DNA of 64,000 bases. Source: Dentipellis sp. KUC8613. Its lineage: Eukaryota > Basidiomycota > Agaricomycetes > Russulales > Hericiaceae. Below are positions 11,015-22,241 of this stretch, piece after piece (positions within the stretch are counted from its first letter, which is position 1; the number at the start of each line of letters is the position of its first letter). Both the position numbers and the translations under genes were made by a program. The notes beneath the pieces were generated by a model. That model was not told the DNA's origin, did not search any database, and saw only the letters and a program-made list of their open reading frames with translations. Where the stretch lies: positions 53,194-117,193 of the forward strand of contig NSJX01000040.1 of NCBI GenBank assembly GCA_002286715.1, given 5' to 3'.

Positions 11015-12378
11015 GCTTATTTACTTCTTCGTAGATGCTCGGGCAAGTCACGACTGACAACTGTATGTACAAAGTGGTATAGCCAATCTTGTACATTGTA
11101 GTTTACAGGGTTTGCACTATCAGATCATGTGTGTATGAGAGTTGCTGTAGGTATCCGCACGCTGCGCTCGGCATCTTCACCTTCGACAATCATAACGAGC
11201 AGTGCGGAATCTCTTCGACAAGAGCATGCGGCACCAGCACGGCGTGCTCATCTTGCACGGCACCAGCACGATGCACTTATCTTGCAAGGTACCGTAGCCG
11301 CGCACGACCAGAACCGGCTTTGTGATGAAGAAGAAATTTGAACACCCTGTAGAGTAACATACCTGCATGCCTCATGGGGGCGAGATCCTCAAGCTCGCAT
11401 TGGACAGCAGCATGGGGCAGGACCGTATCGACATGTGGATTGAGGTAGGGAGGTTGGAGAGCGTGAAGCGGGCTGCCAGCACCGAGACGCCCGCAGGACC
11501 CACTGCGTACGGCGGGATTAGAGATTCGCTAGCGGTTGCGATATGCATAGCGGATACGCACCTTGAAACGTATCCTCACACTCCGGACCCGTCGTCAATC
11601 ATACAAGACTCCCAAAGTCGCGAAGGGAGTAGTAAAAGAAAGCGCAAATCCGTGCTGAAGGTGTTTCAAACTCCGAAGGAACTCCGGCGCCAGCTTGCGC
11701 CGCGTTTTGCTCCCAAGTCCTGCCACGTCGCAACTCTCATCATCATCAATACATACTTATCCGTCTCTTCGCCATGCAAGAAACACGACAAGAGTGTCCT
11801 ATTCGGTGAGTAAATCTGCTATTCCGGCCCTTTTCACTCATTCAGAGTGTCTTTCAGCTGCTTCATCGAGTGTTTTGCAACCTTGTTCGCATTGGAACCA
11901 ACTCGTGTCCGCTAATCTTGCATGGCTGGAGGGAGTATTCAACGCAGGTGAGTTACAAAAATGAATCCGTCAATGCTGGTACCTATATCTTTCGCGGACA
12001 GGTACGTACATCTGTTCTCACTCTCTTGTGCCCCTGCTCCCGCCACCATCATGTCTACCTCTTCCGCTGCTGTGCCGCGTGGGTACTTGCACGCGCCGCT
12101 CGCTGTCCCCATCCCGCTAAGCATTAGGGGGGAATGATAAGACTGCACATCGGGCACGGGGCACGGCATTGTTAGAATTATGCATAAGTATGCTGAGCAT
12201 TCTGCTGTTGACTACGCGTCTGCGCACACAGAGCCGCGGAGGCGTGGTGTATCGATTTCCGTGATGATGGTATACAGCGATAGTTACATGAACAATCCCA
12301 TAATGTATGATCCAGTTCCATATGTATAATACATTCCTGCGGCCACCCGAGAACCTGATGCTTGAGCACTGTGAATAT
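11015..12378. other. 1.36 kb between the two nonamer repeats, no supported gene
   Basis: The longest frame (plus strand, 11367-11813, 148 codons) has no recognisable domain and mixed composition. A pyrimidine-rich stretch at 11720-11780 followed by an ATG at 11775 and several GT-AG-like pairs could be the start of a small spliced gene, and a 58-codon frame lies at 11961-12137, but neither gives a convincing product. No transposase or reverse transcriptase motif was found. Confidence 0.3.
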
Positions 12379-12524
12379 CCTGAGCGTCCTGAACACCCTG
12401 AACACCCTGAAATGCCTGAAATGCCTCGTCCTGAACGGGTTTTGACATACCCTGAGGCCTGAGAACCTGAACGTCCTGAACACCCTGAAATTCCCATATA
12501 TGGAAACCGTTCAGGGTGTTCAGG
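12379..12524. repeat. Nonamer repeat forming a hairpin, copy 2
   Basis: The same nonamer (CCTGAACAC, CCTGAACGT, CCTGAAATG) repeats at 12379-12490. After a spacer with TTCC-CATATA-TGGAA symmetry, the reverse complement TTCAGGGTGTTCAGG follows at 12510-12524. The arms CCTGAACACCCTGAA and TTCAGGGTGTTCAGG are perfect inverses. Its layout matches copy 1, 1.4 kb to the left. Confidence 0.75.
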
Positions 12525-13183
12525 TCGGATGCCAAAGTACTGATGTTGCGACGGCAAAGGCAATGAAAAGACCACCACAGGCCAAGCTTGCGAGGACCGA
12601 GGAGTAATTGCTCATTGAAGGGAATGTGTGTCACTGGCGGGGGCACTCCTGTCCATACCGTCAGGCAGTTATTCTTAAATGCCAGCCTAGTGAGCCTTGG
12701 CACGAGGTATCACTTCCGACCTCTGGATGATCTCCCCACGTCCCCGTGGTAACTCTAGCCGACACTGAAGCACGCTGCAGACCATTTCGCCTGTCTACAG
12801 ATGCCCGTCATTTGCATTCGCTTGGAATGGGAGGTCAGAATCCCTGACCTGGTTTGCTGCCATGCCAGTGATACTTCGTGAGCAAATTATGGACGAGCGA
12901 GGAAATATGTATAGGAACCACAGGTACGAGCGGAGCCTACGAAGTCAAACTGGCGGCCCCATGCCGTTGACAATGCCCCGTGGATGGGCCTCACTGAAGA
13001 GCATACAAACGCCGCCACTAGATGTTGTATTGCATGATCAGCTCCACTGGCGTACGGCAGATGCAGCGGAGAAGAGAAAGAGACATACTTACTGGGACCG
13101 CCCTGGAATGATGCGCGTCTGGGATGGTCTTCCTTCGAAGCCCGCCTCAACTGATGGCACGGGAACTTTGTACTCTGGCCCCG

Positions 13184-13694
13184 CTAAGTCCCCCACCACC
13201 GAGTGTCACTGCTCATGCGCCTTCCTCCACTGGTATCCCTGCTGTCTGTCACTCTCGTAGCATCGACAGCGACTTCCCCTAGATGACCCAAAGCAACCTT
13301 GAGTGCAGCACCAAAAAGAACAGGCGCATATAGTTGACCCTCTCTCAGGAAAAGCACGCCCAGAATGCCATTTCTCGTGGCTCCGGATTTTTGGCGCATC
13401 AGTCGTAGAATGTCAGTGCGCACGATTGACGACCCGACTTGGCCCCTGACAGGAAGTTGCGCTGTTCTGAAGGACTGAGTATGTATACCAGCGTGGCGGG
13501 ACACCAGATGCAAGGGGTTCGATTATGATCCTGATGAAAGCGTCCGAGCTTCCCGACTGCAAGATACGACGTGTGGCGCTGAACCATGGGAGACCATGAG
13601 GAAATCGCATGTCCCGATTGGGTAGAAATCGAGGTATACGGGAACCTTGGGAAAAGGACGCCTGCATTAGCTGGTCTATGATATGATACAACAA
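13184..13694 (-). pseudogene. Possible relic of a small membrane-protein gene
   Basis: Two overlapping minus-strand frames. The downstream one contains SIVRTDILRLMRQKSG followed by GILGVLFLREGQLYAPVLFG, which resembles the last helices of the agaricomycete-expanded DUF6533-type membrane proteins (pattern LLRDGTLYF). I found no complete set of helices and no phased exon chain, so a decayed copy is one reading and chance the other. The sequence from 12525 to 13183 shows nothing supportable. Confidence 0.25.
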
Positions 13695-13826
13695 CAGGTG
13701 GTCAAAATCTCCGCAGCAGATTTGGTATACTTAGAAAGATACATAGTACTTCACCAGAACGGTTCACATAGGACCACGTGCCAACACAAACGCCATGCAT
13801 TCGAGCTAGGTGCAACGCCAGAAAAG

Positions 13827-14789
13827 TCAGCGACGCCCAATGACATGAACAGCAACCATAGATGGTGGACGTACCCATCCGTCACCCCAATCGTTCGCCT
13901 CCTGCATCAATTTCGCTGTCTTCGCCGACGGCAGCACGATCGTCGTAATATCACACGTACCATGCGCCAGCAGCAGCAGCGTCATGATCCCAAGCCCACC
14001 CTTCTTCTTCATAAACTCGTGATTCGGCCTGCCCGCGTCAAGCAGCTGCACCGCGCTGGTTCCACCGCGCTGAGTGAGCATCTCCTTCGCCTCGTCGAGA
14101 GTGAGCGTGAAGCCATCGGCAGGCATGTACCGCTCCTCAGCGGGTAAGGCCGAGGCGTCCGGCTTCTCGTCGAATCCGATGCAAACGACGTGGTTGTCGG
14201 CGTTCGAGGGCGTGTTGCCTAGGTCGAGCGCGCATACCGCGGCCTGCTTGAGCAGTTCGACGTGGTGCGCATGCCTGCTCGCAAGATCGGAGCTACGCGT
14301 GAATATTTGTGGGGAAAGGACGGGAGCGGGTAACGCACCATTTTTTGAAGTTCGCGACCTGTTGGGTGAGTTCGGGGTTGTTGGCGGTGGCCTTTCTGGC
14401 CTCCGCGGCCATCTTACACGGCGCCTAGGGCACCACATGTGAGCAGCTTATGCGAAGTATATATCCACGCAAATTTGTACCTTGTGGAATGGCCAGCTTT
14501 TAACCTGGCACTCCTTGCTCTAGTACAACGAATGATTGAGTTTGGTGATCAATGAAGTGATACTTGGCGCTCACGCAATATATGACCTGAAACGACAAGT
14601 GAATACGGATCCATTTGATCGAGGATATCATTTCACCTGTTTGCACCGGGAACACGCTTGGAAAGGCTTCACTCCCGGCTCCTGTTTCTTCGTGCACCAA
14701 TGACACATCTTGAGCGCGCGCGACTGGCCCTTCCAGTTCGGCCCCTTGTTTTTCGATGCCTCAGGGAAGGATTCCTCTAGCTCCCCCAT
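13827..14789 (-). CDS. MYND-type zinc-finger protein
   Basis: Spliced from at least five exons. The MYND finger is near residues 28-65 with ligands C-x2-C (CHWC), C-x2-C (CSRC), C then C in VIYC-SKEC, and H-x3-C (HKAPC). It is divided over four exons, one only 12 nt long (14575-14586, encoding VIYC). After the finger come a helical segment (AEARKATANNPELTQQVANF) and the domain HHVELLKQAAVCALDLGN, CIGFDEKPDASALPAEERY, then GGLGIMTLLLLAHG, ending at 13827. MYND fingers bind proline-rich partner peptides; fungal proteins of this layout are numerous and mostly uncharacterised, so the function is unknown. Start chosen at the ATG (14789) leading directly into the finger exon. Confidence 0.75.
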
Positions 14790-15866
14790 GAGGATTTATT
14801 CGTATCTTGTGCGATGGTGAGAGAAGATGGTATGTGGTGTGGGGGGACGCGACGCGGTAAACTTGCCTCCTCTAGTGGGCGTCAAGCGCGGTTGTGGCGT
14901 GGGAAGGTCTATTGCCAACTTGCTCCGGTGCCCAGCTGGTGTCTTCGGGCACTGCGGCCACCCCGAATGCGCGTTCGCTGCAACTTGAGAATCCAGAAAT
15001 TCCGACTGAATTGTAGATGTGCTCTTACTGAATTGAGTAAATCTGGGACATCCATTACAATACAAGAGTAGAATGATTCTCAGGCAACTCGCTCCTCGTG
15101 TTTGACCTTCATCATGCGTCCTCGAGACTGACGAAAGTTTGATGAGACACCAGCAAATCGAGAAGGAGCGCATGCGGCAAGGATCTTCTTTCCATTGAAA
15201 GGCAGCCAAAGAGGTCATCGAAGGTCCAAAGTAGACAGCCCGATAAAGCCTGATACTCATTCGCTTCACGTGCGTTAATCCCGAGGACTCGACGAGTCGT
15301 GCTGGTGGTAGAGGGCTCAATGAAGTCAGAGCGCATGGCTGCAGGCACGCAGTGCACTTGGCCCCATGACTCCCGATCCCTAGGTCAGTGTTTGGCCATG
15401 GCACACCACGCAGGCCTTATTTGGGGAGAGAGCCCTGGCGCACAAGGCAACGACAACAGAAGATCCAGGTGGAACCGTGTTTTGCAAGCTCACACGGATG
15501 ACGTCGAAAGCGCCGGACGACTGCGCTCGAGAGGAATTGCTGCATACAAATCAGGAGCCGGGGGAAACAGAACAGATGCTAGAGGCAGAATCCATACCAA
15601 TATAACGAGCGGGGGCTGGGTGCATAGCGATGGCCAATGCATCAGACTGAGGCTGACGTGAAGATGCATCAGCTGGTTGAGCGAAACATGAGGACTGGCG
15701 GAGGAGGGAGTTCCGTGTGTTTGGGAGTCGGGAGCGCGGTGGACGTAAGGAGCAAAGCATGAGAACGCGGCGGGACTATAGCGATAAGGCAGCTGCGAGC
15801 GGCGAGTAGCCACCATTTTCCAATCTCACCTAAGGCACCGAGTCATCGCCCGCCCCCGCCCGCCCC
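14790..15866. other. Intergenic, between MYND gene and transcription factor
   Basis: Promoter space for two diverging genes. Several overlapping frames exist on both strands, the most protein-like being minus 15357-15112 (RVLGINAREANEYQALSGCL), but none has a recognisable domain or phased exon partners. The last 50 bases before 15867 are C-rich, as is common for leaders in this window. Confidence 0.4.
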
Positions 15867-18800
15867 ATGTCGCTGTCGCCCACCGCCACGACACTCTCCA
15901 ACGCCTCGGAGGGTCCCCTAAAGCGCCGCCGCACAAGCGTGACAGTCTCGGGCAACGGAGGACACGGCGACGTCGTTATGTCGTCACAGGAGCTGCCACC
16001 GTCGTCGTCGTCGCACCCGCCGACGAACGCAGCACACATCCCGAAGCGCGGGGCGCGAGCGTGCACGGCATGCCGCAAAGGCAAGAACAGATGCGAAGGA
16101 GAGGTCAGTTGCCGCGCCCGCTCGCCCGTCAAGCGTCTCTCTCACTGCGCTGGCCCGCCCCTACCGCCCCGGCCCGGCCTCCTCCCCACAGGCTCCCTGT
16201 CGTCGGTGCCAACTCAGCGGGACTCTCTGTGTTTTCGAAAAACCAGAGAAGAAGAAGGATGCTGCTCCCGGCATGCCCAACGCCAGCTTCGAGTGCGTCG
16301 TCTGTTCTGTCGCCCGCCGTCGTTGCTGACCGCCACTGCAGACGGCTTTCCCGCCTCGAGGGGCAGTACGTCGTATGTCTCATTCCTAGCTCTCGTCCCG
16401 GGTTGGCTCCAATACCTTGTCGCAGGTCATGCAGAGTCAAATGATCGGCATGCAGTCCTCGCTGGATAGGATACTGGCTGCGATTCAAAGCCAGTCCCAA
16501 GCAAACACTGGGGGTCCGATTTCGCCGGTCTACGGTTCGAGCATGCGTGACGGACATGGGTACTCCGCGAATGTCTCTGGAACGCGCACAGGGTTGGAGG
16601 GCTATGACGGGGTGTCCGACCAGAATGGCGCCAGTCAGCGCACCTTCCCGCCTCTCCCTGGCTTCGCCCCTCCGGTCCGTCGTCATGTCCTCATCGCCTT
16701 CAATGGTCCGCTCACCTTTTACCAGCCTCATAAATATGCAAACTACGGCATCATGCCTACCTCTGCCTCATCTTCCGATGACGAGTCCGAGGATGCCCTT
16801 CCTAGATCAACACTGAACGCTCCCATTGAGGCTTTGCAGGGCCTCGCCAACGCAGCCGCCGAGGCCGCCGCTGCACCCTCATTCTCCCCTCCAAAGTATG
16901 TCCATCTGTCATCTGGGGGTGCACCTACTGACGCTTCCTGGCAGAGTGAAAAAACGCAAAAAGGCCGAACCTATACCGCACAATGCATTCCCTCACGTGG
17001 TCGAGAAGGTCTGTATAACGATCATCGCTTTCGCCATATTTCTCGCGCTAATCTATGTCTGCAGGGCCTTGTCTCGGACTCAGAAGCCAGAGAACTGTTC
17101 CATATGTGCGTCGATACTAGGCTTGTCTGACACTATCGCTGACTGTCATATCACAGCTTCTTCTCCGGCTGCCACCTCTTCATTCCCCTTTTCGATCCCT
17201 CATACGATACTTACGAGGGGCTGTCCGAGCGGTCTCCCTGGACCTTCGACGCCATCCTCGCCGTCGCTGGCAAAATCCGGAGTGGCAACAATCCTCCCGG
17301 GCCGACGTTCTACAAGGCCCTGGAAGAAGCGCAGGGTATCGCCCGCTCTTCCCTCTTCGGACCTGTAGTCCGGAAAGAGGCCGTGCAAGGTAAGCACACC
17401 GATCGTGGACGCACGGCGATTGGGTCTCTGAGACGATACCAGGCATGCTGCTGTTGGCGGCATGGAGCACGAACGGGTGGCTCCCGAGCGGGCATGCCTT
17501 GCGTATGGCGCTTGATCTGGGCCTGCACCGCGCCTTGGACAAGCTTGCCGAGGAGAATGGGAAGCACCGCACGGAAGAAGAGGAGCGCGACCTCGTCGTG
17601 TCCTCGCGGATCTGGCTTTGTTTGTACTGGTTTGATCATCAGTACGTTCTACACCGGTCGTTGTTGGCGTTGTGTCGACTCATGCGCGGTTAGGATGAGT
17701 CTAGGGACGGGAAGGCCCATCGTGCTTCGTGACGAGAGCTCGATCAAGCACTGCCGGATCCTGCTCAACCATCCTATGGCCTCGCCCACCGACGTGCGCC
17801 TGATCGCACAAGTCGAGCTGATCGCCCAGAAGAGTAAGCCATTCTCGTCAAACAACCGCACACGCACAGCTGATCGCCTGAGCCCGGGCAGCCCAAATCT
17901 ACGACACGCTCTCGCCGCTCAACGGCCAGGTGAACCACAACACGCTCTCGTTCATCCGCCGCGCGAGCGTCGCGCTCGACAAGTGGTGGCAGGACTGCGA
18001 CGAGCTGCACAGTGCGTGCCTGCATCGCCCCCGCGCCCGTGCCCGCGCGCCGCTGCTGATCTGTGACCGGGCAGGACAAACGATGGACGAGGAGGCGCTG
18101 CTGCGCAAGCTGCTCGTCGGCGAGCTGCACTACGCGAAGCTCTGGCTCGTCTGCGTCGCGCTGCGCGGCGTCTCGTGGGACAAGATGCCCTTCGAGCAGC
18201 GCGAGCTCGCGTTCCAGGCCAAGGACGCCGCGACGAACTGCCTCTCGACGTTCCTCAACTCGCAGGCGTACCGCGCCGCGCTGCGCTACGCTGTCCACGA
18301 CAGCCTCGTCACAGCTGCCTTTTCGGGGCTCTTCCTCCTCAAGATGGCGAACCTCTTCCCAGCGGAGCTCGACCTCGCCGCGATCACAGGCCAGGTCGAG
18401 CAGCTTGCGCAGCTGCTCTCCGAAGTCGCCGCCGAGCGGTGCGTCTCGTCCTCTCCTTCCCCAGTCGCTTCATCCATATTGAGCACCACACATCGCACGC
18501 AGGTACGCGCTCACGCTGCGCATCATGCTCGCCAGCCTCCGGCGCAAGGTCGGGCTCGCGACGACGCCCGGCACGCCGATGCCCGTCATCGAGCCCGGCG
18601 CGGGCGCGACGCTGCAGTCCGTGCTGCCCGGCCCCGGCCCCGGCCCCGGCCCTGGCGCGCCGTACGCGGACCCGAGCACGGTGCCCTTCACGCTCGAGGA
18701 GCTCGGGCTCGTGTGGCCCAACAGCGTCGTCCCGACGAATGTGCACTTCAGCCAGGCGGACATCCCGATGTGGCTCCAGGCGCAGGTGCGTGCTGCTCTT

Positions 18801-18974
18801 TGTCTCTCCCCGACTGCTTGAGTGCGTGCTGATTGCTTGCTGCTGCTGCTGCTGCCCCTGCAGAATCTGACGGACCTCGGTCTCCCCGTGAACGGCTCCG
18901 ACGGGATCTTCATGAACCTCAACCGCGCGAGCGGCTGGCCGGGCGAGTTTGCGCCTATGCCTGAGGCGTGGTGA
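15867..18974 (+). CDS. Zn2Cys6 fungal transcription factor (prtT-like)
   Basis: A nuclear regulator that should bind DNA as a dimer through a binuclear zinc cluster. The cluster is complete, C-x2-C-x6-C-x5-C-x2-C-x6-C (CTACRKGKNRC then CRRCQLSGTLC), split by an intron at 16104-16191. A coiled segment follows (RLSRLEGQ, SSLDRILAAIQSQSQ), then a disordered acidic and alanine-rich stretch, the fungal-specific middle homology region starting FFSGCHLFIPLFDP with MLLLAAWSTNGWLPSGHALRM and SRIWLCLYWFDHQ, and a C-terminus containing a Pro-Gly repeat (near 18625-18660). It ends MPEAW at 18974. About 12 introns. The middle domain resembles proteins named transcriptional activator of proteases (prtT) in agaricomycetes; regulated genes cannot be told from the sequence. 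The GC-rich third quarter shows strong G/C third-base bias. Confidence 0.85.
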
Positions 18975-19638
18975 TTCTGTGCTCCCGCCTGAAGCCCTCG
19001 TATCCCAGATTCCGTACCCTCGCTTCGCTAACCCCGGACCGCTGCGCCGTGTCCTTATTGTTTTTATCTATCCTATTCCCAGTACCGCGCCGGCTGCCTG
19101 TAGTCCTATCTGTCTCGCCCCCGTCCCCGTCCCCGTCGTATACGTATACGTATGTCTGTTGTTGTCCTTCCCTCGTCGTCCATTGTGTCTTTGTCCGCGT
19201 CTGCTTCCTTAGCTTGTTTTTCTTTCTTCTTTCTCTTTTTGTGTCGGTGTCCTGCCCGTGCCTCTATTCTCGTTTCTCGCTTCTCAGTCTGCATCGTTGT
19301 ACTCAGTACCCCGGTAATCCGTAATCCGTAAAATGTACTTTTCTTGGTCGGCGCTCGATATCAGCTATCGTGCGTGCGCGCTCGGCTTGCTTCACCTTTC
19401 TTGCTCTGTGAGCCAGAAACAATCGAAGCATGGCGTAGCGCACGCCGAATGCGAATTCGCCGAGCACCTGAGTGTAAGAAACGTGTCCAGTGGAGTATAT
19501 GCAAGCATATATGCATGTATGTATGTCTTTCTTTCTCCGTGTGCAGCCGCGCTCGCAGCGGCACATGCACTGGCAGGTCGTCACATTACGTCGTTAGTCT
19601 ACTCCTCCCTACGTATGCCGTCGATATCCTACTCGCCC
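18975..19638. other. 3' regions of two convergent genes
   Basis: Space between two stop codons. Pyrimidine-rich at 19180-19270, with TATACGTATACG at 19138-19151 and short TATG/CATA runs at 19497-19525. No coding support. Confidence 0.5.
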
Positions 19639-21473
19639 CTACTCCTCCTCGTCGCTTTCTTCCTCCTGCTCCTGCAAAAACTGTTCCCCCACACGCATAT
19701 CAGTATCACGTAGAGAAAGGGGAGGGGAGGGACAAGGGAGGGACAAACGCACCTTGACGAGCGCCTCGGTGCTCTTGAGGAAATGCTGGCGGCCCTGCGG
19801 CTTCGAGCCCTTCTGGTGCCAATAGATAATAGCTTGATCAGAAATACAGTCTTTGTTATACAACACCTGCACCACGCCACAATGCCCATTAGCTATCATT
19901 CCGACGTCCCCGTATCCCTGAAGGGAGAGAAAGGGAAGAGAGGAGAAAGGGAGCAGGGCGCACCTTGAGAATCTGCGGGAACGCCTTCATGATGCGCGTG
20001 TCTTCGTAGCAGTACACCTGTACAGTATTGATCAGCGCGACCTCCGTCTTCGCGCTCGTGCAGAACGGCTCGAGGATCGGTGCGTATTTCTGGCCGATGC
20101 ACAAGCCCGATTTCAGCGATGGAGAACTGGGAGGGTGGAGCGACGGGACGCACGGTGACTTCGCGGAGGGCGAGCCCCTCGATCTGGTCCGCGCGCGCGC
20201 TCCAGTCGACGCTGCTCATGAGGCCCTGCCAGAGGCAGGTGATGAGCTCGGGCTCGGGGAGCGGCTTTTCTTCGACGATGGACTTGACGGAGGAGACGAT
20301 CTGCAGATCACTCAGCACGTGCCTCCGATACGAATGAAGGCGCGAGGAGTGAGAATGATGGGGACGAAACGTGAAACACAAAAATGCATGGTGCAGATAT
20401 AGGAAGAAGAAAAAAAGGGAGAGAGGGGGAAAGAGGACGCACGTCGTCCGGCGCATCCTCGCGGTCGAGCATGTCGTGCACGCTCTTGACGATCTCGTCG
20501 CGGATGAGCGCGTTCTGCTTCTTCGTCCACCACTCGGCGATCTGCGGGAGGCCCGCCTTGCGGAAGTGCTCGTCGAGGATCTTGTCGTCGCGGCGGTTCG
20601 GCGGGAAGAACGCGAGCAGGTCCTTGATGCCGGCGCGCTTGAGCGCGCCCGCGAGGTGGTCCATCGACTGCTCGGTGAGGTATGCGCGCAGGATCATCGT
20701 CAGCACGCTCACGGAGACGTCTGAAGCGGCCGCGCGTGAGATGACGGGTCGTGATAGTAGCAGTAGATGACGGACGCACCGTTCTTGACGAGGTGGTCCT
20801 TGGTGAGGCTCTGGAGACACGCGGCATTCGCGAATCCCTGCGCGATCAGCAGGCCGGTCGCGATAGCGAACTTCTCCTTCTGCGGCTCCTCCCAGCGACT
20901 GACATACTGCAAAAGTGTGGGGAGGGATCCCTCCTCAAGGGGCTTCTGGAGGTACTTGTACCTGCGGTCACGCGTGAGCACGGCGCACGAGACAGGACAC
21001 ACGCAGAAGTGACATAGGAGGGCGCAGAAGGCATGACGCACCGCCTGATAAGCTTGGTGAAAACCTCGACGTATTTCTTTATGTCGTCCACCTGGGGCGG
21101 CTCCTTGGCCTGGAAGAGCGAGAAGGGCGATGTGGGTCCGTCCTCGTCGAGGTAGGAGCCGCCGGGCTGGAGCAGCCCGCCGACGATGAGGACCTCGAAG
21201 AGCGCATCGGAGTACTTAAGGAGCTCGAGCGTTGAGCCGGCCTGGAGGAGTTTGTTGGCTACGGCGTCGAAATCGCCCTGCGGGACTGCCTCGAGGTACT
21301 TGTAGAGCTGGTCCTTGAAGACTGTAGTGCGCTTTGAGCACGAGCAAACAGAAATTTGGAGAAAAAGACAGACCGGTGGGCTCGTGCTTAGCGTGGGCCT
21401 TGACAGCACCTTTCCTTGCTCTGATCCTGACCCCCTGGAGCGAAGGCTTGGGCACGGCTTGTTGCTGAGACAT
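19639..21473 (-). CDS. BZW/eIF5-mimic protein with W2 domain
   Basis: Homologue of BZW1/BZW2 (5MP), cytosolic proteins that copy the C-terminal W2 domain of eIF5, compete for eIF2 and eIF3 and tighten start-codon choice. Starts MSQQQAVPKPSLQGVRIRARK, matching the animal KPTLSGQRFKTRKR start. In order: FDAVANKLLQ, LFEVLIVGGLLQPGG, FTKLIRRYKYLQKPLEEG, LTEQSMDHLAGALKRAGIKD, then the W2 HEAT repeats (ITCLWQGLMSSVDWSARADQ, VQVYCYEDTRIMKAFPQIL, AIIYWHQKGSK) and the acidic tail FLQEQEEESDEEE ending at 19639. About eight introns of 50-110 nt. Length near 440 residues agrees with the family. Divergent from the small gene at 21602, with 128 bp between the two start codons. Confidence 0.9.
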
Positions 21474-21601
21474 CCACAGGTCAAACACTGTCTGAGTCTT
21501 TGCCCGCCGCGCACCATCCGCCTGCAAATCAACCCCTCGTCCATATCGGGAAGGTCTTCATCGCGATTGCCCGGCCTCTCTCTCTACTCTCACTCTTCAC
21601 T
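21474..21601. promoter_or_regulatory. Compact bidirectional promoter region
   Basis: Only 128 bp separate the divergent start codons of the BZW-like gene (21473, minus) and the small gene (21602, plus). Contains CT-rich leader sequence (CTCTCTCTACTCTCACTCTTC just before the plus start) and no evident TATA box. Shared regulation is inferred from the spacing. Confidence 0.5.
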
Positions 21602-22241
21602 ATGGGTGCGTTTCCCCGCCCTGCTCCCCGCCCCCGCTGAACCTCTCCCCGCACAGCAACCGAGGAACAGCTCTCCTTCAACGAACCCCACGCGCCTCAC
21701 CCTAATGCGCTTGAGGCTTTCCACCACGTCCAGCACCAGATCAGGGCCGCCGTCGTGAAATCGCGCCACGACTGGGACAAGCACGAGCCGCGCATGTGGG
21801 CCCGCGCGAGCGGCCTCTCCGACGACGAGCTCGCCGGCTTCCACCTCGAGCGCGACCTCGTGCTCGTCCGCAGCGCGCCCACGTCTTACGGCACCGTCAT
21901 CCTCGGCAAGATCAGGATCCCTGCCGTCCAGGACGCCGACGGCGAGGGCTTCGTGCATGTCCGGTACGTCCTGCGCGTCTCGTTTGCGCGTACACATGCT
22001 GGTCCTCATTTCGATACACACAGCATCCATGACCCGCCCAACAGGGTACGTACATGCAACTCGTACGCGACGACAGGCCGCCGCTGACCTTCTGTGTCTA
22101 TCTCTACACACACAGGGCACGGCCGACGTCGTATTCCACTCGCTCTTCACCGACGAGGGCAACAAGGACGCCGACGGCCATCCAACCACCTGGCAGGCGC
22201 TCCAGACTGCCGACGCGCCGCTCGAATTCTTCAACGAGTAA
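21602..22241 (+). CDS. Small protein of unknown function
   Basis: Four-exon gene of about 160 residues. The first exon is 4 nt (ATGG, 21602-21605); splicing restores MATEEQLSFNEPHAPHP. Then come HHVQHQIRAAVVKSRHDWDKH, a segment of the form LERDLVLVRSAPTSYGTVILG, KIRIPAVQDADGEGFVHVR, a small exon IHDPPNR, and GTADVVFHSLFTDEGNK, ending LEFFNE at 22241. The joins keep phase and the product is rich in beta-type segments with little low complexity, so it is likely real. No signal peptide, membrane helix or catalytic motif is seen and I do not recognise the family. Its position next to a translation regulator under a shared promoter is the only functional hint. Confidence 0.7.

Noticed and set aside
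11367..11813. 148-codon plus-strand frame between the nonamer repeats
   Set aside because: No domain, and its second half overlaps a pyrimidine-rich promoter-like stretch; kept only as part of the region note.
13683..14147. 154-codon plus-strand frame
   Set aside because: Overlaps, antisense, the exon body of the MYND gene, which has a complete zinc-ligand set.
19497..19525. ATGCATGTATGTATG alternating run as a possible regulatory or Z-DNA site
   Set aside because: Short and located between convergent 3' ends; no reason to assign a function.
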